Shown here piece after piece: positions 11,021 through 21,530 of a DNA stretch of 64,000 nt. The stretch lies in the NCBI RefSeq assembly GCF_033807575.1, contig NC_084710.1, positions 21,556,357 through 21,620,356 on the forward strand, written 5' to 3'. This DNA is from Cydia pomonella (lineage: Eukaryota; Arthropoda; Insecta; Lepidoptera; Tortricidae). A model generated the notes under the pieces. That model searched no databases and had not been told where the DNA came from. It saw nothing but the letters and a program-made list of their open reading frames with translations. Position 1 is the first letter of the stretch; each line of letters opens with the position of its first letter. Both the position numbers and the translations under genes were made by a program.

Positions 11021-11560
11021 GGTCCTCAGCACACGTCGGAACGTAAGCGTAAGAGACGCGTAAGCATATCGTAATACGCGCGTAGAACGAGAGCACTACG
11101 ACACGAACAAGTTCAAACAAATCCGCACACGAAGCGTCATCGTAGCGTATGAAATTTCTCTCATCATAACGACATGCGTAACGTACAAGCGTAAAAAAAC
11201 AAAACTTCTGACATAATCAAACAATAAAAAATCTTCATCTGACGAGAAAATAAGATGGTCGATACATCCGCCGAGGACATCTGAAGCCAGTGACGCCAAT
11301 ATTTCAACTAATGAGATTTGAGTATTTCACTTCTAAAATTAAAATTACGTGACGCTTGGTGCCCAGAGGGCCTACCGCGAACCACGTTCGACATGTTGCC
11401 TCCCTGTCACACTTACGTACGAATTTACAAGTGCGACAGAGAGGCAACACGTCGAACGTGGTTCGCGGTAAGCCCTCAGAACTCTACACGTCTCGTCCTC
11501 GTAACGTTTTTACGATACGCTAACGTGTATCTTACGTTTACGCCCCGTGTGCTCAGGGCC
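11021..11560. mobile_element. MITE-A copy 1, with a nested hairpin
   Basis: Inverted ends GGTCCTCAGCACACG and CGTGTGCTCAGGGCC, flanked by TTA at 11018-11020 and 11561-11563, enclose a core rich in ACGCGTAAGC-type sequence. The copy at 13571-13937 is inverted relative to it and lacks the nested 110-bp hairpin, which gives an empty-site reference. The element is non-autonomous. The TTA duplication suggests a PIF/Harbinger relative, but see the other copy for a conflicting flank. Confidence 0.8.
11367..11476. mobile_element. 110-bp near-perfect hairpin element nested in MITE-A
   Basis: AGGGCCTACCGCGAACCACG and its near-exact inverse form arms of about 50 bp, so almost the whole element is stem. 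CAG flanks it (11364-11366, 11477-11479). The uninterrupted paralogue at about 13.65 kb reads, in the matching orientation, GGTGCCCAGAACTC with a single CAG. This confirms both the boundaries and a 3-bp target duplication. Confidence 0.88.
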
Positions 11561-11575
11561 TTACTATTACTTTAA

Positions 11576-12268
11576 CGGCCCGATTCGAAGAATGATTCAG
11601 ACACGTTTAAGATCTTGGAAAGATCTTTAAAAGATCTATAACTAAACGACATGTCAAAATTGACGTTTTTTCAATTCCGCTGTGATCCCAATAAGATATA
11701 TCTACGATATTTCTTTTCGCAAACGCATTGACGGCTTTGAGATGTGGTGTTGGAAGAAGATGCTGCGTATACCCTGGACAGCATTTCGGACTAACATATC
11801 CATTTTGCGAGAACTCAAAATCTCCTCGCGGTTGTCGTCCGACTGTCTACGTAAAATCCTGGAATATTTCGGTCACATTGCGAGGAAAGACAGTGACAAT
11901 CTCGAGAAGCTCTTTGTGACCGGCAAAGTAGATGGAAAAAGACCTCGTGGACGCAGCCCAACACGCTGGACCGACCAGATCCGCTCCACTCTTGATTCCA
12001 CATTTCACAACGCTCTTCACACCGCCAGAGACAGAGATAGATGGAGGAAAATCATACGCGAGAAAGTGATGCAGAAGGGAGGTCACGACTCTCAGCATTG
12101 AGGTATACGACGCACAGAGAGAGAGACGATATTTCTAACGTCAAAGTGACATTGCTTGCCTGAATCGAGCTGCTTCTGTAAATTATACGACATACAAACG
12201 ATATCTAAATGAGAACTTATCTAAACCAGAACTTATCGTTGTCGTATTGCATTCTTCGAATCGGGACG
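11576..12268. mobile_element. MITE-C copy 1, interrupted by an RTE fragment
   Basis: Inverted ends CGGCCCGATTCGAAGAATG (from 11576) and CATTCTTCGAATCGGGACG (to 12268) are flanked by TAA (11573-11575, 12269-12271), the TWA-type duplication of PIF/Harbinger elements. Without the 422 bp of insertion plus duplicated target, the sequence aligns along its length with 20240-20497. The left end lies 15 bp from the end of MITE-A. Confidence 0.85.
11715..12125 (+). mobile_element. RTE-type LINE, C-terminal fragment in MITE-C
   Basis: The open frame 11682-12101 encodes 139 residues. The first 11 are translated MITE-C. From residue 12 it has RKRIDGFEMWCWKKMLRIPW (residues 13-32), then LEYFGHIARKDSDNLEKL and GKRPRGRSPTRWTDQ, the usual C-terminal tail region of RTE-type endonuclease/reverse-transcriptase proteins. 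A short (GA)n tail follows the stop. The 11-bp target ACGATATTTCT is duplicated at 11704-11714 and 12126-12136 and is single at 20358-20368 in the empty MITE-C copy. It is 5'-truncated and cannot move by itself, but the C-terminal frame is unbroken, which suggests a fairly young insertion. Confidence 0.9.
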
Positions 12269-12271
12269 TAA

Positions 12272-12677
12272 GAGGTCAAAGCGCCTTACCAGACTGTAAT
12301 AATCCCTTGTTTCTCATCAAAGCGTCCGTCCGCTATTTCTAGGATACAATTTCGAATTCGAAGTTTCCCGTCAAAGGAAACTAAGGTAACGATAACATCA
12401 ATGGACAGACAGATCTGGTCCAAAATCAACGTCCATTATTTGATGCCTTTGCCTTAGAGGATACGACGATATAGGTTCCTTAGCTACAGTTTACAAGTTC
12501 TAATCTTAATATAAATTGAATGTTAGTTTATGTACCACATTTTGTCTAGACAATATGTGTCCTCAAGGGATGAACATTATTCGAGAGACATTTAGAGTGG
12601 AGAATGTGCTTTAGTTTATAAGTTTGACAGATGAAATTGCGAATATTTTCATTATTAGATAAAAGTTTTTGTCTTCT
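12272..12677. other. unassigned sequence
   Basis: Nothing recognised between the two MITEs. Confidence 0.45.
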
Positions 12678-12680
12678 TAG

Positions 12681-12933
12681 GGCTTGTGCACAAATTACGC
12701 GAGCTTTATTTCGACTACTTTTTGACCCCCCCTCCCCCTTGGTGATATTTGGTGAGGTTCTTGGCTGACCCTCCCCCCTCACCCACATAACCTCACGTGT
12801 ATTTTTTTTCATTCGACCTAATTTTGAGATAAATAGGATTGTATAGAGTAAATCTTGTTTAGACCCAACCAACGTGATCTGTCGTAATTTTTTCGTGACC
12901 CCCCTCCCCCCTATGTGATTTGTGCACAAGCCC
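12681..12933. mobile_element. 253-bp MITE-I with TTA duplication
   Basis: Inverted ends GGGCTTGTGCACAAAT and ATTTGTGCACAAGCCC are flanked by TTA (12678-12680, 12934-12936), as expected for a Harbinger-like element. Two C-rich tracts, (GACCCCCCCTCCCCC) and its like, lie inside. A 127-codon minus-strand open frame spans the element and is not a gene. A right-end fragment of the family is at 44130-44199. Confidence 0.8.
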
Positions 12934-13008
12934 TTATTTTATTAAGGCATAATTTCATATACATTGATTCCTTTATAGGGTAGGCTATTCATATAAAATT
13001 TGATTAAA

Positions 13009-13148
13009 ACATATTTAAAACTGGGTCTATCACGAATTTACTTTTTACCTTTATTTCCGACGTTTCGACTTGCATAATAAAATAAATAAATATTTCGATG
13101 CAGGTTTCACTGGCTGTGGTCGCGGATAACTGAAATCCCAGTAAATTG
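13009..13148 (-). mobile_element. Penelope-like terminal sequence, minus copy
   Basis: The minus strand reads CCGCGACCACAGCCAGTGAAACCTGCATCGAAA and later GTCGAAACGTCGGAAATAAAGG, GTGATAGACCCAGTTTT. An inverted partner is at 13971-14085. The CGAAACGTCGG core and the placement at inverted ends resemble Penelope-like retroelement termini. I infer this from family shape, not from any reverse-transcriptase domain. Confidence 0.45.
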
Positions 13149-13562
13149 TCAAAAAATAAATTTGTGTAAGTACCCGACGAAAAGTTTGGGAAAGGCATCA
13201 CAATTTCAAATCACCCATCACACATATGTTAATTGAGATAATCAACTTTTTAGCGTCCCTCGTTGCCATGGTTACGATTAGTTGTCCAGGGGACAAAAGT
13301 TCATTGAAATACTGATTTTATGGCACTTAAATGTTTCAAACTTGCGTTTTTGTGGTCGTTATAAGCAATGTCCACAATGGGCCCCCTACTAAGCATGTTA
13401 ATAGAACGGCATACAACGTCTCTTCAAACAAACTGTGCCACTGTTGTCCCTTGGACAACGGGACAGGATAACAAAACAAAAAAAGTTGATTCACCCAATT
13501 ATTGTCAATTGGGTTTGAAATTGTGATGCCTACCCTAAAATTTATCATAAACTTTTGGTTGG
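13149..13562. other. unassigned interior between inverted Penelope-like ends
   Basis: No coding domain seen. GTTGTCC..GGACAA-type short inverted pieces occur at 13283-13296 and 13443-13458. Confidence 0.4.
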
Positions 13563-13570
13563 GTAGTTAC

Positions 13571-13937
13571 TAAGGCCCTCAGCACACGGAGCGTAAGCGT
13601 ATGCGTCGCGTAAGCGTATCGTTAAAAACGTTACGAGTACGAGCCGCGTAGAGTTCTGGGCACCAAGCGTTGTGTAAGCGTAATCGTGTCACAGGCGTCT
13701 GATGTCTTCGGCGGATATATCGACGATCTTACTTTCTCATCAGATGAAGATTATTTATGGTTTGATGATGTCAGAAGTTTTGTTTTTTACGCCTGTATAA
13801 CGCTACGCATGTCGTTATGATGAGAGAAATTTCATACGTTACGCTACGACGACGCTTTGTGTGCAGACTTTTTTGGACTTGTACGTGCTTGTAGGGCTCT
13901 CGTTCTACGCGCGTATTACGATACGCTACCGGCATAA
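13571..13937. mobile_element. MITE-A copy 2 (empty-site reference)
   Basis: From TAAGGCCCTCAGCACACGG it matches the reverse complement of 11021-11560, without the nested hairpin. The right end stops early, at CGATACGCTACCGGCATAA, so the second inverted repeat is lost. The 8-bp direct repeat GTAGTTAC flanks it (13563-13570, 13938-13945), which does not agree with the 3-bp TTA flanks of copy 1. Confidence 0.75.
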
Positions 13938-13970
13938 GTAGTTACACAAATCTCTGTTTTGATATTTTGC

Positions 13971-14085
13971 TGGGACATCCCGCGACCACGACCAGTGAAA
14001 CCTGCGTCGGAACATCTGAAATAAAGGTAATAAAGTAAATTTGCGATAGACCCGGTTTTGAGTATATTTTAATATGTTTAAAAAG
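13971..14085 (+). mobile_element. Penelope-like terminal sequence, plus copy
   Basis: CCGCGACCACGACCAGTGAAACCTGCGTCGGAA, then AATAAAGGTAATAAAGTAAATT and GCGATAGACCCGGTTTT. It is the inverted partner of 13009-13148, about 0.8 kb away. Confidence 0.45.
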
Positions 14086-15718
14086 CGAAAGTTTTAAATG
14101 TTATAAAATTTTATTGTCATCGACTTCTTACGGATATGACCTGTCAACATCAACAGCGACATAACCAAAGACGTCACTGTCGACAGCAGACAGATCATCG
14201 ACAGTGACATATCTTCAACAAGAGACGTCACTGTTGACATCTGAATCTGACACATAATTTTCATAACAAATTAATAACAAGAAATTACCACCTGAATAGG
14301 TCTTATGGACTTGGTCCGAAATTGCCTTACTTGAAGGACATAAATTACAAACCAAACATACTTATTCACGTTTCTTCGCCGTATTCTTGTTGGTTTTATT
14401 CAAAACAAAAGAAATTAAAATCTCGTACCTTGAACAAATACTCAATTTTCTCTTACCTCGTAAAAGTAAACAAACTTAGACAAACAGAAATGAGGATTGC
14501 CGAGACGAGACAAACAAATCTCCGGTCACTACCCCAGACAACTCACTTATTCATGATATTGCAAATACGACCTAACGTTTTAGAAGACAAAGCATGAATT
14601 CTTAAAGAAAATAACAAGTTTTAAGACCTTCTAAAGGTTGAGAATAGAATTGTAAAAGAAACAGTAGACTACGGAATGATAGAGGCAAATAGACAGTCCG
14701 ATCGTCTGGATTTATCCTTAGATTCAATATTTGCGTTTAGCGGGGACGATTAGGTTAACACAAAAACGAGAGTTAAATATAGGCACAAGAATTCCAAAAA
14801 CGAAATCTTCCCTTCATTTAGTCTGCACAAAAATGTCTTGTACCTCAAGGACCTCAATCTGAAACATATTTGCAACATCTATGCTCAATCAAAATTAAAC
14901 AGTCCTTATATAAGTACAGAAAATCATTGGCAAAGACTTTAATCCAAAATCTTGCTTTAAAATCACACGTTCCAACTAGCACAGTTATAGGTAACATTGA
15001 TAATTTATTTTCATTCATATCGCAAATACGAACAACTTTTAAAACCGCATCCAAATCCCAGCAATTCCTATCCAATTTATTTGAAACCAGTGGCGTGGTT
15101 AAACTTTATCGATAAAAATTTAATTATATTAATCGGTTTCCAAATATCCAATCGCGTAACATACCATCGTCTACATTGTTAAGTAACTGAGTATTCTGAC
15201 ACCATATTGTAAAACATAAGATCCACCAACCATCAGGTAAGGGTGCTGCTGTTAGTAATAGGCAGTTTTGGCCGAACTTTAATTGCAATTGACCTCTAAC
15301 CATTACAAATTGAACCGTATGGTTATGGGTAAATTGCATTAACTTTTCGGCTAACACTGTTAGTAGTACTCGTAACAAATACTCAGAGGAGAACTTGTGA
15401 GCTCAAACTGGAGCTGGACAGCAGGAACAAATCTTTTTTTTTTGGGTTTGTGTTTCAGTCACACTCATATTACTACATATGTATAAATAAAATAAACCTT
15501 TATTTATGTATACTACCATTACTATACATTTTACCATAAATAATGAAAAATTACGTATATAATATTTCAATTAGGTAAAAGTAGTCTCAGCGGCGTAGGC
15601 CTCCCCCTTTTCTTTCCACAATTGCTTTTCTCTGGCCTTTTGCATTCAGCCTGGCCCAACCCGTAAGTGTGAAAATGTCTCGCCATCTTTTCCTTTGGCC
15701 TCCATCTTTTCTATTACT
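14086..15718. other. unassigned; short GACGTCACT-type repeats at its left end
   Basis: At 14120-14260 AAAGACGTCACTGTCGACA and AGAGACGTCACTGTTGACA recur with GACAGATCA blocks, similar to pieces at 43.6-43.9 and 53.86 kb. The remainder (14270-15718) has open frames of up to 91 codons that I cannot relate to a known protein. Confidence 0.35.
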
Positions 15719-15742
15719 ATATATATATATATATATATATTA
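15719..15742. repeat. (AT)n microsatellite
   Basis: About 12 AT units next to the SINE-J tail. Confidence 0.85.
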
Positions 15743-15749
15743 TAAAATG

Positions 15750-15868
15750 AAATAATATCATATACTAAAGAAAATGTGACCAAACCCTCCGGTAGCCGAG
15801 GCAGTGAAAAGAAACCGGTATCTTCAGTTTACGCGGCTAATGTCTTGACCACTAGACCACCCTCTCCT
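15750..15868 (-). mobile_element. SINE-J, better-preserved copy
   Basis: On the minus strand: GGTGGTCTAGTGGTCAAGAC, a tRNA-like box A, then a decayed box B area (GATACCGGTTTC) and GGAGGGTTTGGTCACATTTTCTTTAGTATATGATAT. A short tRNA-derived SINE is the likely identity. A related copy is at 3861-3985. Confidence 0.5.
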
Positions 15869-15939
15869 AGCTGTTATCTGTAGTATATGATATCACAAGA
15901 ATTTTAGTTACAAATAAGGGTACAAATTGTAACCCGGCG

Positions 15940-16310
15940 AAGACGTGTAGCGTTTTCGAATCCGACTGCATACCGCAGCGCCGTATTTAGTTGGTTCAGA
16001 GTGTTTCATGACGTCAGCGGCACTACGGTCGGTCGGTACTGATCGATCTCTGCTGCTGCTAGCTTCGTGACGCTAAGTGTAAGGACTGAGTGGACGCTCG
16101 AGTTGGGCGTGCAGCGGGGCGGGGCCTGTGGCGTGCATGTTAAGCAAATCCAAACGTGTAGACGCGGCCTTAGTGTACGCTGCTTAAATCACCTGTTAGC
16201 CCGACGCGAATAGTATTACATAGAAAAACATAGAAACCAGTCGTGACGCGGCGACGTGTCGTCTGCAGTCGCCTCTTGTCTCCGGGATCCAACTTGTACC
16301 TTTACAGTTT
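15940..16310. other. GC-rich island, origin unknown
   Basis: This stretch is markedly richer in GC and CpG than its surroundings (for example GTGCAGCGGGGCGGGGCCTG at 16110-16129). Part of it (about 16080-16171) has loosely inverted ends TAAGGACTGAGTGGACGC / GTAGACGCGGCCTTA, so a MITE is one explanation and a promoter or first exon is another. No coding frame is supported. Confidence 0.35.
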
Positions 16311-18597
16311 GACTTTTATTTGACATCAAAATTGTATCATCTTCATGTAATTTAGTTATTAATTAAAATTAAAATTATGTATTCTCAAACAATTAATACA
16401 GTCCATATTTGTTAGTATCAACTTACAACCTACAACCAATGCAATGATTCACGCGTGAATGAATAACAGATTAATATAATTTTGATATCAAAACGTAAGT
16501 TTGGAATGACCTCCTAGTCCAAAGAATCTTTTAAAACGAAAAAAAGAAAAAATAAAATCAATTCACCGGCAAATAAGTTGTAAACTAAGATCCAATACGG
16601 GGACGTTAAACAACTCGAACGGGCACAAACACAGAACTAGGATTGCTTCGGGACACTTATTTGTTTTATATTTGCTTCTAGTTTATTTTGTTCTCTTCTA
16701 AGAATTCACTTATTTTCTATTCCTTTTACTTGATAGTAAATCGTTGAATAAAATAAACACGGAGCTTAAGAAATTTAACTTTATTTCATTACAATAAAAC
16801 TAACTAAATTAAATAATACTATTATGAAATGAAAACTAGTTAAACCTAAAAATAAAATTAAGTATAGAAAATAACAAAGGAAAAATAAAAATATACTTTG
16901 TAGGTATACAAAATAATAATAAAATCAATTACATAGAGAACACCCCGTCCAATTACTTTATTTCATATTACTCTGATATTATTCACAGTGCATATCTATC
17001 TATCATTGTAATCGCCCATAGCCTGCGGTGGCTGATTAATATCAGGCAGGTTGCACGCTTGTTTGCCACCCACGTCGTATTGAAAAAATATTGTGAGATC
17101 AATATCAAGTTAAGATTTTAAAAAGTTCAAATGCTGCTATTGGTGCTACATACGTTAAAGTTGCTATATTTGTGCAACGTAATGTTGTAGCCGGCTAACT
17201 AAAGCGGTAATAACTAAATGAAAACAGGTTCTTATAGTAAAAATATAATTGTAAAAAAATATGTACAATAAAATAAACTAATATCTGTCAGTACGCGACT
17301 CTACTCTAAAACAATAAAATATCGTCACTGGCCTTAACGTTCTTGAATCTTCATCGAGCCAAACGATGAATTCTGGCATCAGGTGCTACTGAGGGCTACG
17401 CGGGCCCACCAGGCGCAAGCAGATGAAAACTTCAGCAGCGATTGTCAAGAAATGAGTAGTCTTTAATTTTAAACAAGAAGAAAGGGCTGCAACAATCGTG
17501 CGTTCTTAAATTTCGGGTCGGAACCTAACCCAAGCCTCATTCTGTTACAAGAACCAGTGACGTACAAATAAGACTTGGATTAGGTTAAAACACAAGCAGA
17601 ACTTAAACTATTATACATATATACAATCTTTACCTGCGTTAGAGGCAGCCCATTAGGTAAGAAATCTTTTTTAAATAACAATACAGCGTTTAAGCTTTAA
17701 TAACATTAGATAAATGTAATTTGAGTCGTGCGATTTCGCCTTCAAATTGTCGAGAAAATTTCACCTGAAGAAAACAAAAGACGAACGAAAAAGGGCATAC
17801 CGGCCAGTGCGCGCGGTGACTGCACCATGCAGGTTTGCCATGTTACAATGTAAGACAATAACACCATAAAATAATGCGAAATTCATTTAAACAGTGTACG
17901 GTAACAGACTTTAATTTTTGATCCATCTAAGGTTCAAGCTAATTTTCACCTCATCAGCTCGAACAAGCCAACTTTCCTCACTCCAGGGAGTGACACAAAG
18001 TAGCTTTTTAATTTAGTGAAGGCCATGAATACAGGAATAAAAACTTTACTCGATGTTGATATTTTTAAACCTTTAATATGTTCTCACTACTGAGGTGAAA
18101 AGTTGAATGTGTCACACGAGAGCAAAGTTATTTTACATTTCGTATTTTTGAGTCCTACGCTCAAGATTCTAACTTTGAATCAATTATAGAATCTTTCTCT
18201 TACTCGGGACTCAAGATCAACACTCGCAAGAAAAACTAACTTTCCTCTCTTGTTGCACAAATAACTATTGGTTGTCAATACTAACGGTATGAAATGTCCA
18301 ATGTATAGTCAACCCTAAATAGCTCAACAATTAATGTCCTTGTCTGTACCTGCACACATCTGTTTTAATTTCCAAACCAGGATTTGTACTTAATTTAAGT
18401 TATCCGCTATGAGTACAATCGTTAAATTGCACAAATGACAAAGTTAAGTATGAGAACAATGTAATAGCTACTTCGTTGGACGTTATGAAGCTAGAAGCTC
18501 AACTTGTGAATTGTGTTAATGTAGAGGGAAAACTTTAAACGCTAGGCAACGAAACTGGCGTTTTAGTAAAAATATCATTAATTCATTATGATAAATT
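16311..18597. other. unassigned 2.3-kb stretch
   Basis: AT-rich with many AATAAA/TTTATT. A GC-richer patch at 17330-17450 includes GGGCTACGCGGGCCCACC. I recognise no gene or repeat end here. Confidence 0.4.
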
Positions 18598-18616
18598 ATT
18601 TTTCATCACACTTGCT
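18598..18616. repeat. isolated MITE-L end
   Basis: TTTTTCATCACACTTGCTCG, the MITE-L terminal repeat, with no partner nearby. Confidence 0.5.
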
Positions 18617-19090
18617 CGTAAACGGTGTTATTGTATGCCAACATACTGTACCGGGTGGGACAGAACGAAGAACTTTTATGCAAAAAATTTGTACATTAAG
18701 AGACTCTGTTGCGATTTTATGCGCTTAATTTTCATCGAATATCTTTAGATTTTTTTACGTTAACTGTATTTCTCAAAGAGAAACAAACAACGTTAAATCG
18801 CATCAGTTTACCCTAATTTGTCTTTGATGTCCCCCTTTAAAACAATCGTTTTTTCAGCAAGCCGTTCCCCCATAACTCGTGGCCCTCGCCGACGGGATTA
18901 GCAATGCAAAACTTATTTACGTCCACTACCTAGTCTAAATTAATGCTGTAAACCCGGGACCGGTCGCCATACAAATATCAAATAATAGAAAAAAAAAACA
19001 AAAATCATTTATTGTCCGGTAACAAAGGCCCATAAACATACATATAAAATTCTAAGCTTAGTAACTAAGAATCATTTTGGCGACACAAGT

Positions 19091-19342
19091 TTTTTGGTGA
19101 TGCCTGTTTCGGCAGATTTGGCAGATGCCACTTTTCGGCCACAAGTCTGCGCTCGCGATGGTTTCCAGCAGCGGCTGCGGCACGTGCACCACGAACGAGC
19201 TGTCAGCTGATACGAGTTTTTGGTGATGCCATTTTCGGCAGATTTGGCAGATGCCACTTTTCGGCTAGAAGTCTGCGCTCGCGATGGTTTCCAGCAGCGG
19301 CTGCGGCACGTGCACCACGAACGAGCTGATACTCGTATGCAC
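19091..19342. repeat. 126-bp tandem duplication
   Basis: Two adjacent copies (19091-19216 and 19217-19342) share GGCAGATTTGGCAGATGCCA, CTGCGCTCGCGATGGTTTCC and GCGGCACGTGCACCACGAAC with few differences. The period is 42 codons, so the 90-codon minus-strand open frame (19072-19344) reads through both copies in phase. That frame is Cys/Ser/Arg rich and matches no family I know. The unit is much more GC-rich than its flanks. Either coding remnant or satellite-like repeat is possible. Confidence 0.7.
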
Positions 19343-19543
19343 ATAATGGCGCGATCGCAGCGGGAACACTCTCAGCTAGTAACGGGTCTGCTTGCGAACA
19401 TATTCCACCAAAGGAAACGTTTTTCTATGACGTAAGTTAGTTTTACTGGTCATGAAGCTATATTTTTTACCCACATCAAAGAGATGTCTGTTTAGTATGG
19501 TCCTGTAACTGATTCTACTATTTTTATTGTTCTATTTTTGTAG

Positions 19544-19758
19544 TCTTACAGTTTTTGTCGCACAGCTAAACTGTGGAATGAACTATCGCCTGCGATATTT
19601 CCGGACCGATACGATCTTTAAACCTTCAAGAAAAGAGCGTACTCTCATCTTACCAGGCTGGTTACGCATTTACAACAGCTCTGGTGTTGCGGGTGTCCAA
19701 GGGCGATGGTAATCGCTTACCACCAGCTTGGTCGTTTGCCTCCTATATCATAAAAAAA
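19544..19758 (+). mobile_element. LINE-K 3' end (Jockey/CR1-like), decayed
   Basis: The frame from 19544 gives RTAKLWNELSPAIFPDRYD, then TFKKRAYSHL, typical of the C-terminus of Jockey/CR1-type ORF2. A TAA at 19619-19621 replaces the Q codon seen in the 46.1-kb copy, and a later frameshift moves NSSGVAGVQGRW into another frame. The 3' UTR CGTTTGCCTCCTATATCATA ends in A(7). Dead, 5'-truncated copy. Confidence 0.85.
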
Positions 19759-19956
19759 GTTAGTGTCTCTGTGTCTTCTGTTCTCGACGACGACAAAAAA
19801 CTTACTCACTGGCTCAGTGGAAAGGATCTTGGCCTACAACAGAACGCAACTCTGCCCTATTCTGCGGCACTTTATGCCAGGGGTTTGGGTACTCCGAGGG
19901 TGGACAGGTCTTTCGTTTCAGAGATCAATTGGCAAAAGTCTATAAACATTATTCAG

Positions 19957-20095
19957 AGCGAGACGTGACGTATGCGTTTGCGTTAAATCTCATTTTGTAT
20001 GGGATTTAGAAACAGCGCGCCAAGTGGGACGTTTTGGAAACTCAAAATCCCATACAAAATGAGACCTAACGCAAACGCGTACGTCACGTTTCGCT
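19957..20095. mobile_element. 139-bp foldback MITE
   Basis: Arms AGCGAGACGTGACGTATGCG... and ...CGCGTACGTCACGTTTCGCT pair for about 50 bp (CTCATTTTGTATGGGATTT / AAATCCCATACAAAATGAG). No coding content. Confidence 0.85.
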
Positions 20096-20239
20096 ATCAA
20101 TTCTATGAGCCAACGAACGACAGAGGTAAAAGGACCGTAAAACTCCGTTAAAGCGACAGAAGGATCCTGAATGTTTTAATGTTACGTCACTTTATAATTT
20201 ACTTTTACGAGATACTTCTTGTTGGCCGTCAACGACTTA

Positions 20240-20497
20240 CGGTCCGATTCGAAGAATGATTAAGACACTTTTAAGATCTTGGAAAGATCCATAACTAAAC
20301 GACATGTCAAAATTGACGTTTATTTCGATTCCGCTGTGGTCCCAATAAGATCTATCAACGATATTTCTAACGTCAAAGTGACATTGGTTGCCCGAATCGA
20401 CCTGCTTTTGTAAATTATACGAAATATAAACCATATCTAAATAATAACTAATCTAAACCAGAACTTATCATGAACGCATTTCATTCGTCGAATCGGG
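20240..20497. mobile_element. MITE-C copy 2 (uninterrupted)
   Basis: Begins CGGTCCGATTCGAAGAATG after TTA (20237-20239) and ends TCGTCGAATCGGG. The right terminus has decayed, so the second TTA is not visible. It contains a single ACGATATTTCT at 20358-20368 and is the pre-insertion reference for the RTE event at 11.7-12.1 kb. Confidence 0.85.
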
Positions 20498-20746
20498 AAA
20501 TACTTGTTTTTGCACCGTTAAAGTAAAATAAGTTTTTCTGCAGAGACGCAGTACAAAAATAAATGAAAGGAGACTAAATGAATGGTATAAATACAGCAAA
20601 ATAAGGTTTACTTTTTCTTTTTATTTAATTTAAAGAAATAACAAAAGGAAAGTTGCTTTTCCAGAACGACGAGGGAGGTAAGATAACTCTTGCAGACGTA
20701 GGGGTTGATTCACGAAAGCCGCAGACTGGAGTGAATTAAAAACTCC

Positions 20747-21154
20747 AGTTTGCAATATTCTTACCCCCGGAGTTAGACACAGTGTTTTTCATCACACTTG
20801 TGAAGAAAAAACTAAATTTTAAGCGAAATAATTCTTAAACACGGTGGCACTTTACATATTGGTCCGCCATTTTGTCAATATTTGACAGGTTAGGCATTGA
20901 AGGCAGAGACCCATCCGGCGTTCAGCTACGACTGAAAAACACAGATGACACGCGATTTTGGAATTTTTCAAATTTGCCACCTTTTGCTACTGACAAGATT
21001 TGCTTCACCAAGCTATACCTTGAAATTTAATAAAGATTTTACTTATAATAGAGATAGTTTTTTTCACAATCCATAACTCTGCGGGAACAATATAGGATAT
21101 TGTCCTGAAGGACATGGATGAAATAAGACCTTTTTCGAGCAAGTGTGATGAAAA
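20747..21154. mobile_element. MITE-L copy 2
   Basis: Inverted repeats at 20785-20801 (TTTTTCATCACACTTGT) and 21139-21154 (GCAAGTGTGATGAAAA). The left flank AGTTTGCAATATTCTTACCC is shared with copy 1. The interior is diverged and AT-rich. Confidence 0.7.
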
Positions 21155-21423
21155 GCTATGCTCTAACGTAATATAAATAAAAGCAGTTGGTTCAAATGTT
21201 ATGCACAAGTTTTACCTTAATTCGGATTAATAAATATTCAAACTCAGAAACGTAAAACTTCTACATTTCGTTTTAAAACTCTCTTTTCGAGTTGGAGATT
21301 TTTATTTCAATTCTTATGGATTACTTATGCTTGACGGCATTTAAATGAAGTTGATTCTATTTAAATAATTAAACATGAATACTTATTCATATTTATATTT
21401 ACTTCAATGGTATTTGGATCACT

Positions 21424-21530
21424 AGTATAGCCTAGTCGGTTGGCCAGTCTGCCTACGAAGTAGAAGTCCCGGTTTCGAATCCTGGCAAGGGCATTTATCT
21501 GAGTGTTTATAACAAATATTTGTTCGTGCT
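21424..21530 (+). repeat. SINE-A related, highly diverged
   Basis: TAGCCTAGTCGGTTGGCCAG, CCTACGAAGTAGAAGTCCCG and GGTTTCGAATCCTGGCAAGG correspond to the SINE-A head with box B, and GGGCATTTATCTGAGTG to the start of its body. Confidence 0.6.

Noticed and set aside
11682..12101. 139-codon open frame as an intact gene
   Set aside because: The start codon lies in MITE-C and the rest is a 5'-truncated RTE C-terminus inserted with an 11-bp duplication.
12546..12929. 127-codon minus-strand open frame
   Set aside because: It lies across MITE-I and its C-rich tracts. No domain, and low-complexity composition.
15940..16310. GC-rich stretch as a gene promoter
   Set aside because: No downstream exon on either strand, and part of it has MITE-like ends. 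Kept only as an unassigned feature.
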